This document shows, in pieces, positions 58,801 through 64,000 of a stretch of DNA of 64,000 bases. Every line of letters starts with the position of its first letter. The stretch's first letter is position 1. The notes beneath the pieces are model-generated. The model was not told the DNA's origin, did no database searches, and worked only from the letters and a program-made list of their open reading frames with translations. This DNA is from Paludibacteraceae bacterium. Lineage in GTDB: Bacteria > Bacteroidota > Bacteroidia > Bacteroidales > Paludibacteraceae. Where the stretch lies: NCBI GenBank assembly GCA_905233375.1, contig CAJOEJ010000004.1, positions 1 to 64,000 on the forward strand, read 5' to 3'. A program made the position numbers and the translations under genes.

Positions 58801-60445
58801 TAACCAGATATCCGGTCTCATTACCGCCTGTCGTAGCACCCCATCCGTTTGCAACCAAATCGTTGCCCGATTGGATCAAACTAATCGGACCGTTAATTGT
58901 GCCAAGGGGTTGGCAGCAATCTGTGGAATATGCGGAACGAGTTGCAACATAAAGTCTTTCTGTAAAGTAAGGTGAACTTGTATAACCATTATTGGTATAT
59001 ACGACCCACTTAGGAGTGGATGAATTGTATTCCAAACAGCATTTATCTTTTGCAGTATTTCTTAAATAGAAGGTGTTATCTGCTCCAGTACTTGATGCTA
59101 TTTCCCAAGTACTATTAGAGGGGGTCAAACTAACCTGATTATTATTATCCGTTGAAGTTGTTCCAAGATAAGAACTTCCTGTTTTTAATTTCCAATAAGA
59201 ACTACTAGCCTCTAAAGTCCAAATCATGTTAGCAGCAGGAGTAATTTTTCCTTGTGCATTTTCAGTCGGTGCATTTGCGTATCCTGGGGTTGTTGTTAAA
59301 ACTTTTGTGTTAGAATTATCAACAACTACGATAACTTTACCCGCTGCTAATTGACTAAGGTCAGTTACACGGGTAAATTCACTTTGATTTGCAAAGACCG
59401 CATAAAAGGTATTACTTTCTCCCAGGGTTACAGAAGTACCCGGCTCATAAAAATTGCTTGATGGTTTTGTGTCCTGTGAAGCCACTTCTCCAGTACTCCA
59501 GCCGACAAAGGCTTTACCTCCACTACAGCTATAGTTGTTTGTGCTTGGCAAAGTGAAACTTTCACCTGATTCATATCCTGTTGTAGTTGCACTTCCACTA
59601 TAATTATTGAGAGTAATAGAAGCCGGAGGATTATTAACCGTAAAATTGACATCCACGTCTTTTGCACAATACGTGGCATTTCCCGCCCAACTTACAGTTA
59701 CTTTTGCGCTTCCTTTCGCTACTGGAGTTACTTCACCTGTAGAAGAATTGACAGTTAAAATATTTGTGTTACTTGACGCATAACTAGCAGAACCATAAGT
59801 TGTGCCAGATATCGATGAAACAGTAGCATGTGTGCCCCCTGCTGTCAATGTGGTTGCGGAATAATTAACTGTTGGATCAGACCAAGACTGACAAGAAGGG
59901 GCTTTAAGTAACACAATACCATAAGTACTTGTTAAATTACTTGAGCCATATTGTTTCCAGTAATTAGCGTCTTTATTAACACCCAAATAATTGGAACCAC
60001 TCGCGAAACGGAATCCAGAAGAATAGGATACAATCCATGTTGTCGGATTTGAGGTGGCCCAAGAAATACCGCTATTCAAATATTTACTTTGACCGCTATT
60101 GTATATAGTGACCGACCGTGACGTTCCAGTACCGGAAACTGTTAAATGCCAGATCTCATTAGCGGTAGTTGTTGTATATGAGTTTGGAATATTGCTTGCA
60201 CTTGTATAGTGCGATGAATATGGGATTCTGGAGTTGTTAAGAGTTCCATAGGTTAAACGCCCATAAGATGTGGTCGTCCTACAACCTACTATCACATAAT
60301 CTCCAGTTGTTAAATCAGAAAGAGAAGTGATTTTTGTAAAAGTCTCTCCCCACATCTGCCCAACGCCAAGCGTGAGCATCATTACAAGCGCCCAAACAAA
60401 GCGCGAAGTCCTTTTAAAACAACAGGGGGGGGGTATTCGCCTCAT
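49853..60445 (-). CDS. giant secreted repeat protein (3530 aa), InlB-type/Ig-like/trefoil-like modules, T9SS-type C-terminus
   Basis: signal peptide RFVWALVMMLTLGVGQMWG; repeated TVTYNANDGSLDPETTSQ..., FSHWTISGTDASLSDANANPVTVTMGTA; C-term IDDHIYILRGEKLFDATGKVVK. Confidence 0.85.
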   Translation of the reverse strand: MRRIPPPCCFKRTSRFVWALVMMLTLGVGQMWGETFTKITSLSDLTTGDYVIVGCRTTTSYGRLTYGTLNNSRIPYSSHYTSASNIPNSYTTTTANEIWHLTVSGTGTSRSVTIYNSGQSKYLNSGISWATSNPTTWIVSYSSGFRFASGSNYLGVNKDANYWKQYGSSNLTSTYGIVLLKAPSCQSWSDPTVNYSATTLTAGGTHATVSSISGTTYGSASYASSNTNILTVNSSTGEVTPVAKGSAKVTVSWAGNATYCAKDVDVNFTVNNPPASITLNNYSGSATTTGYESGESFTLPSTNNYSCSGGKAFVGWSTGEVASQDTKPSSNFYEPGTSVTLGESNTFYAVFANQSEFTRVTDLSQLAAGKVIVVVDNSNTKVLTTTPGYANAPTENAQGKITPAANMIWTLEASSSYWKLKTGSSYLGTTSTDNNNQVSLTPSNSTWEIASSTGADNTFYLRNTAKDKCCLEYNSSTPKWVVYTNNGYTSSPYFTERLYVATRSAYSTDCCQPLGTINGPISLIQSGNDLVANGWGATTGGNETGYLVTLYNSDQSSVLKSGNTAGTAKTYTFENPGAGTYWVSVTPTYSGAGNYCATGDERFSAASIDISGKMVITFKKNGATGTDDQTQEVDYNTETALEDVSARSYTAPSCKEFGGWASSEANATAGTVAYANGANITVTEATTLWAIWKTKTFAVTDGTIASSVASHSYSVNPIACGSDLTITCTAAPAYKGNPTVTATGTHGAITVNSATSVTIANVQSAIAVSIAYNTPKETATVILHDATGAHTQADPYYEADSYTLPNTAATCTESELYGWYTEAYVDQPTAPSGEKYIAKEASKALVAGENHFYAIYATIEDRYTNNYTKITSAGELTNGDYLISSGSYCMKNTVNGARMDEVSISASGNVKSTENTTCVWTITKNGSRVTLFSGEKYLAINSGAITMQAGSYEFTFDYGTTKSNSWTFTSVTEPTQQLSYSGDTKYFRPATSQTNQIDLYKRDKVPSAGAPYTTSPNCTTHDLTSAIDPSSPVSGTVELGKETLVEGKTTKATATPSAHYTFSHWTISGTDASLSDANANPVTVTMGTANAEITAHFTEKPKCTVEFYNNGGSALSSTTYWLGETPEAPTLTDGHDHDACDETSTTHYGWTQTAWTETLTKEQVDAKTAADVKVYLKGATLPAVVEGDNGKTIKYHAVWTKKETSGSEVTKTYGFEDADDASCWTITDAIIKTSGQGATGSYAGKINTNNTYITFNDKVKVTNFSFKLKRTTDNSNYSAIIETSADGSNWSAAETYPLSGFGNGSYTSKSKDFDGETALYVRFHCSNTTAVRYVDDISITYDGVTTTYSAFLTTCIPSHSVSSAVDPTGKATVELGATSVAEGSTTTAEYSAITAGYEFVNWTISGTGASLDDNTANPTTITMGTADVTVTANLQCVKPTFTVHPASKTNYLTTDVATALGYTASAAGASLTQQWQVSADNDSWDDIEGAVGTAETYTPNIATEGTKYYRVIVTNSACGETATSQVATITSIAPSGYCISLFNSNNNGIQSGFSNGGSGNEYTLAFVVPGKDGSNNWPEYWIGENEAWASFSANATIADMKFTSSDATVGLAEGATGTLHIWDDNKTNNLHAKFEPDGYGFRWGDHENPDWTAEACTKAFTVDANNANTYWTELVTLDGTNNTAWDYYVGLQTASGYVYSGVDNEASDARGISRTRSVTAMKVSNGTAGEYKETFLNSEPTGTTGKFRIWNNNITDYNFVCHFVPFYQLKYNANGGSGTMDPIPATPVSCEESAANRTVTVAANAFTAPTGKHFLKWNTAANGSGADVAAGAYELTGDVTLYAIWADADYTVTVNQSPAAGATTTGQTTTAHYNGTINLTTTVPDGYEFVNWTSSDVTITNPTSEDGASFTMPAQNVTVTANFQQIYTITWSINGATTTSTVNAGNKLVLPVGEPASCNAGYSTFIGWYSVAAGTAEDPSDNVSGTKADADHTPTGDETYYAVWANGDLVGGWQKATSIAVGDVVIFVKEGATRELSGVSGNIGTTASYTTTPAGVYPLTVMAGSANNSYAFKNGDDYLSYSGTGNNLYTSETLNAASSWTMSVSDGDFQFTNANSTGRIMQYNALQPRWACYTSTQQTFQIYKQVAGATEFISNCCEEWTATAKYGESNVISVDDVVAVTVTGTAHGMASYESSAEAVLTVAADGKITGVKAGSAIVTIAWAGADGYCAYETTVDVTVNGSITVTYNANDGSLDPETTSQNATSNSAFTLDANSFSRTGYTFQGWATTPSGDKEYNNSQADVEFAEDVILYAVWSINSHAITLNQPTGNTIEATGAADLANVDYGTSITLSATENDGYVFTGWSATGVVLANTNPVVFTMPDNDVTVTATYSTYEWIAADPHYSVATAPKIEYYKVEKFSTAGVVIKENFMRDDDNTITKQETYTDAWTAKLDGVAIANNDALSLEDNGKTLKLYIGEEEIASYTLTVEDVVADRFIDGLWGETFDPQINTYDMPTPSAHAAGVTDCKDHNTFAGWILEANAENPTIENIITGAATTGVTAANNTYYAVWSKSENVNKEFTVSKTGFASSEISSGTISTGITYTTQKNGGSSNPGQTGTSMRLYQILSGQKDGNSITVSGASGVTLTKVEFTTTGSAYGYVTNSYTTGNTTALTSGTVTDGKITLEDLSTDKLTVVNMATSNSYRIDISKIEVTYEKEVTEIDYITDCDPRYDVLFDAGTGATGSYEKVTKKADVEITLPDGSALSKDHHTFAGWYSAHYDVTYSESTSMTYIVPVDGETLVAQWDEDHHAFVHFMNGESEVAGSPIKVYDGGTFDLAAALVEAGKEFIGWKWNGSMYTGGQANQHMDNPAEDRTYTAVWMPVIDVATADAADLSDGKWILIQNKSQLKAGDFIVIAAAGDNAALSKYQKTSNRGDAAVTKIADTLTYTSNVAPLFLQYDPENDYYAFYDRAYTTDPNVDPSQKGYLYAPNALKTQTGITMQGVWAIDIVNKKASIVAQGNNSDKIMRYNKGSNLFNCYGTTTQSDIAIYKWAKNISSDMNVSEVTNTDMVIVKDNITLTINENATLDNLTIENGGTVTVADNKALTINDLTIESMAGKSGQLVKGNDATATVNGNIFMDIKFYGDADVLDETSANQWYMISAPFAVNLADGFINPASGATMHSGTGSGTNIFDLFEYDGSKRAMSGNIGWKRVQGQMPAGMACLIGFNAGQPTTIRLKAASNTISDPSQIELGEWESTVGDTEEERLNNSNWNGVANPTMHYITLNDAALSVQVFENDEENRGYQSYSAASSSFVVGTPFFIHSSSNVDLSSTINGSLRAPERATATSDKYEYCVRITRNGAKTFANQMYVRASEEATAQYEYGHDVATLNGTTAKHALLWTNNYGMRLAVEDAPLHLGKAAYNLGLYAPADGQYTLSTPTQREDAVLYLTLNGSIIWNLSLNPYELTLTRGQNEGYGLLLIANPQQMPTEIGNVQGDNVQCTKVLIDDHIYILRGEKLFDATGKVVK
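60425..60433. repeat. G9/C9 homopolymer in the 5' coding region of the 3530-aa gene
   Basis: aacaGGGGGGGGGtattc, encoding PPP at codons 5-7. Confidence 0.9.
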
Positions 60446-60547
60446 TTTCCGTGCTCACTCCGCACCCTCCATTTCGATTAACAAAAAAGTTAAAATTTTT
60501 CATATTGTTTGTTATTTTTAAATTATTTTCTCTCTTACTTGATCCTT

Positions 60548-60832
60548 TTTTGGACCATTTTTGGTCATTTTTGGACTAACCTCTAAAAATTTGCTCTGGC
60601 ATTTTTGGCACTTTTGGCACTTTCGCCATCAATAGTGCCAAAAGTGCCATTAGTGCCATGCGATTTTTCACATTGAGATTTTGAGACTTTTGAGACACTT
60701 TCGCATAATTCGCTTAATTCGTGTACTTTACAACTGTCTCAATTGTCTCAACTGTCTCAACTGTCTCATGTAAATTTTGCATGGCGATCTTGACGTTCTT
60801 GGCGATATCGCCAATATCGCCACTTTCGCCAG
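60548..60832. repeat. cluster of short-period (8-10 bp) repeats and palindromes upstream of the 3530-aa gene
   Basis: TTTTTGGACCA/TTTTTGGTCA/TTTTTGGACT; GGCACTTTTGGCACT...AGTGCCAAAAGTGCC; 4x AA(C/T)TGTCTC; TTGGCGATATCGCCAA. Confidence 0.88.
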
Positions 60833-60983
60833 TGCATTTTTGCTCTGTCAGTTTTTACTTGTTAAAGATCACTTTTTATAGCAAAACCTTAGTGATTGCT
60901 TATATATTGCTTAATCATTCCTTATTCATTCTCGGTCCTCTCTGCCTCTATTCTTGGATGGATCATTGTGTCATTTCTTCCTT

Positions 60984-62114
60984 TTAATTCTTTTCTCTCT
61001 TCAATAGTTTTCTTAATTCTTCTGCGGATGGTAGTGCCTTATATGTGTCAGGCAATTCGTCTACGCTGCGATATGTCGCTACTCCCATCGGTTTTGATAT
61101 ATCCCGTAGCGCGAACTCTACTTCTGCATTATCTTTATTACGGCAGAGTAGAATACCAACACTCGGATTTTCTTCGGGCAATCGAACTAACTCATCCAAA
61201 GCCGACAAATAATAATTCAGTTTTCCTGCATATTCCGGCTGAAACTCTCCATTCTTCAGTTCAATAGCCACAAGGCATCGCATCCTTCTGTGATAGAAGA
61301 GCAAATCAATAAACCGTTCTTTATTATTTACGATCAGCCGATATTGATTGCCCATGAAAGCAAAATCATTACCAAGCGACATCATAAATTTTCGAACATT
61401 GTTAACTATCTGCTGCTCTACATCGTGCTCATCCACAAAATCAGGATCCTCTATATGCAAAAAGTCAAGCACATTGTCTTCCTTGAATGTCTGCATCGCT
61501 ATCGTGCGTTGCTTGTCATCAGGCAATGTGAGCGCAAAGTTATTAGGCATGGAGCCTGCAGTATGATACAAATCATCCCGTAGTGCTTGCTCCAAACGAC
61601 GATATCCCCAAAACTCCTGTGCACATTTTCGTATATAAAACCACCGCTCGTCGATGTCCTTAACTTTGGATATGATAGAATAATGATGCGTAAATCCAAC
61701 AGCAAGGAAAGCGGAAATGTCCTCATTTGTTATTTCGCTCGTCACTGCCGAGTAAAATATAAACGGTTGTATTTCAGCGCTTTGGGGCATTATGTTAAAT
61801 TCGTTCGGCACTGCCGAGTGAATTTCAAACACCTCACACCATTCCTCATAAAACTGACGCATTTTTCGAATGTTTTTCTCCGAAAATCCCTTCAGTCCGG
61901 GCAGTTCTTGTTGCAGTTGATCAGAGATAGTTTGAATTGCGTTCGTGCCCCATTGGGCATTGCGGCTCTGCTCCGAAATATATTTGCCGATGGAATAGTA
62001 CAAGCCCAGCACCTCGCCGTTCATTTGACGAGCTGCACGGTAGCGACAAACCACAATAGCTTGCTTAATCGCCTTTACCGCTTGCGCATAATCTGCTTTT
62101 ATTATCTGTTCCAT
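60984..62114 (-). CDS. DUF1016 / YhcG-like PDDEXK nuclease family protein
   Basis: ISDQLQQELPGLKGFSEKNIRKMRQFYEEW; ERFIDLLFYHRRMRCLVAIELKNGEFQPEYAGKLNYYLSALD. Confidence 0.92.
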   Translation of the reverse strand: MEQIIKADYAQAVKAIKQAIVVCRYRAARQMNGEVLGLYYSIGKYISEQSRNAQWGTNAIQTISDQLQQELPGLKGFSEKNIRKMRQFYEEWCEVFEIHSAVPNEFNIMPQSAEIQPFIFYSAVTSEITNEDISAFLAVGFTHHYSIISKVKDIDERWFYIRKCAQEFWGYRRLEQALRDDLYHTAGSMPNNFALTLPDDKQRTIAMQTFKEDNVLDFLHIEDPDFVDEHDVEQQIVNNVRKFMMSLGNDFAFMGNQYRLIVNNKERFIDLLFYHRRMRCLVAIELKNGEFQPEYAGKLNYYLSALDELVRLPEENPSVGILLCRNKDNAEVEFALRDISKPMGVATYRSVDELPDTYKALPSAEELRKLLKREKN

Positions 62115-62303
62115 CCTTATTTTCCTTTCAATTCTTTTCTCTCTTACTTGATCCTTTTTTTCGACCCTTTTTGGTTATTTGGGACATACTGAAAAAGACT
62201 GTATATAACAAAACTGACACGGAACAATGTTCTAATTTCGCGACAAAGTCGCTCGAACGATTATTTCCATGCCAGACTGATATGCAGTGTGATCGTGTGA
62301 CGA

Positions 62304-63506
62304 TTAGTACATTAGGCCAAAGAGCCACAATGGTAGTTTGTTCCCCAAAGGGAAATCAAACTCGTCTGAAGCGATGAATGCGTTTTCCGTCTGCGAGATT
62401 TGCTTGCCGTCCTTACTTTTACCGCCGATTTCAAAGGTAAATTTATGATCAATAAGGAAGTCTCCCTTTTTGGAATACTCTACTTGGTGATTATATCCTA
62501 ATTGATTACAGAAGAATGTCTCGCGAACTGTACCCATCTTGGGCTTGTCAAGAGAAAGCGCATAGAGCAGATTAGAGTTCTCCATCAGAATTTTATCCGG
62601 CTTTTGCATCTTCTTAACACTCAAATCGTCGGAGTAAAGCAAGCGAATCAGTTTAGCCTCATGTAGATATTGCAGATACGCAAGTAGAGTGACACGCGAT
62701 ACTCCGATAAGAGTTGATAATTTTGTTACGTCAATTACCATTGGTACTTCTGTCGAAATCACAGCCAACAGCGCTTTAAGTTTCCGAACATTGCCAATAT
62801 CGATGCCTCGTAATTGGGGCAATTCGATATTGAGCAACAAATCAGCAGTACTCTCAACGCGTTGATAGTACGAGTCAAAACTTTCAGTTCCAAAAGGATA
62901 GTATCCCTTTTGTAGATAATGAGGGAAAAACTCTAATGGCCTGCATTTTTTTTGTACTTCCATCGAGATATCCATGCTGTTCGTAAGAATATCGTCCAAC
63001 GTAACCTTTGGCAATTCTATGTTATGATATAATTGCATGTATTCACGAAACGATAATCCCTGCATATCGTAACTAAGGCAGCGACGGGATAAATCAGCTT
63101 GCGCATTGAGAATGTGCAATAGGGAAGAACCGGTAAAGACCACATGTAACTGTTTATAGACATCATAGATTTCTTTAATCTCTTTTGCCCAATATTGTGC
63201 ATTGTGTACTTCGTCCACGAGAAGCAATTCACCGCCCTGCCGATAGAACTGTTCTGCCACATCAACCAAGTTGTGTTGAGCAAAATAAGCATTGTCCAAA
63301 CGGATATAGAGTGATTTATGATTCTCATTATTACCATAATGCAGTTTTTGGTATTGCAACATTAAAGTCGTTTTACCAACGCCACGTGCACCACGAATAG
63401 CGTTTAACCGCGATTCAGCCCATGGAATGTCGTTCATAATCGAACGAACAAACCGCAATGATGTGTCTTTTAACATCTCGTCATTTCGCCTAAATAATGC
63501 TTCCAT
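62304..63506 (-). CDS. AAA-family ATPase with DUF4143-like C-terminus
   Basis: Walker A GARGVGKTT, Walker B LLLVDEVHN, sensor VVFTGSS; C-term GDFLIDHKFTFEIGGKSK. Confidence 0.88.
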   Translation of the reverse strand: MEALFRRNDEMLKDTSLRFVRSIMNDIPWAESRLNAIRGARGVGKTTLMLQYQKLHYGNNENHKSLYIRLDNAYFAQHNLVDVAEQFYRQGGELLLVDEVHNAQYWAKEIKEIYDVYKQLHVVFTGSSLLHILNAQADLSRRCLSYDMQGLSFREYMQLYHNIELPKVTLDDILTNSMDISMEVQKKCRPLEFFPHYLQKGYYPFGTESFDSYYQRVESTADLLLNIELPQLRGIDIGNVRKLKALLAVISTEVPMVIDVTKLSTLIGVSRVTLLAYLQYLHEAKLIRLLYSDDLSVKKMQKPDKILMENSNLLYALSLDKPKMGTVRETFFCNQLGYNHQVEYSKKGDFLIDHKFTFEIGGKSKDGKQISQTENAFIASDEFDFPLGNKLPLWLFGLMY

Positions 63507-63529
63507 ATTCCAAATAATTTAGAATTTCC

Positions 63530-63546
63530 GGCTGCAAAGGTACTGC
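63530..63546 (-). promoter_or_regulatory. putative promoter GCAGTACCTTTGCAGCC
   Basis: TACCTTTGCAGCC upstream of 62304..63506. Confidence 0.55.
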
Positions 63547-64000
63547 TTTTTTTTGATATTACCAAATTTTTTAGGCAAAAAGTTTAATATAGTTAACATT
63601 TTTGAATTAAATTTGTTAAATCTAATTAAACGAATCTTCTTTTTATTTGTTTAGTTAGCCCTATTTGCGATACAATTTTACTACTATCAGTCTTTTTCAA
63701 TATGTTAATGTTCGCTTTGCTTCTTTTTAGTGTAGCAATAAACACTATTGTTTGATGTTTTTAAATTATTACTTATTTATGATAATCAATATTCACCTTT
63801 AAAGAATGTATGCTTGCTTCTTGAGCAAAACCTTCTTGAAATTCTTGCAACGTCATATTGTTTGTTATTTTAATTATTTTCTCAAGCATCCTTGATCCTT
63901 TTACAATTATCTCCGCGTTCTGAGAGAGTTTGTTATTCCCATATCGGGTGTATGTCGGGTGTATGTCGGGTCATGAACGCGACCATCACGGGACCACGTC

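Noticed and set aside
61744-61822. CACTGCCGAGT direct repeat inside the DUF1016 gene
   Set aside because: 11 bp only and in a normal-looking coding region (SAVPNE/SAVTSE); could be chance.
1-64000. CRISPR array
   Set aside because: No 24-40 bp repeats with regular unique spacers; the tandem repeats found have 7-11 or 33 bp periods without spacers.
1-64000. Prophage, integrative element or insertion sequence
   Set aside because: No integrase, transposase, relaxase or phage structural genes recognised despite many repeats.

Overview
The window is chromosomal DNA from a Bacteroidales-type bacterium. Supporting signs are a type IX secretion gene pair (porU-porV), a SusC/SusD locus, TAnnTTTG promoters and DUF349/DUF4494-style neighbours. 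The left ~36 kb is mostly core genes: mrp, MATE, ispF, aroK, sufE, ftsE-like, DUF349, prfB, recA, topB, capsule export wzc/wza, a sigma54 regulator, lptE and secG, plus a small pectin-utilisation locus (SusC, SusD, PL1, GH28). The right ~28 kb is accessory. It holds two giant secreted repeat proteins (2584 and 3530 aa), two DUF4160-DUF2442 gene pairs, an ATPase/STAS-like pair and two tiny related peptides missing from the ORF track. An AAA-ATPase + DUF1016 (YhcG-like nuclease) module occurs at both ends of the window in the same order and orientation. The main structural observation is a dispersed set of 7-bp-period (occasionally 8-bp) tandem arrays at about a dozen loci. The word differs between loci, and the arrays sit at stop codons or intergenic joints. 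Stop-free versions occur in frame inside genes. One pair of arrays, inverted to each other, flanks a four-helix-bundle (23S rRNA intervening-sequence-protein-like) gene. All family assignments are from reading the translations by eye; no database search was run.
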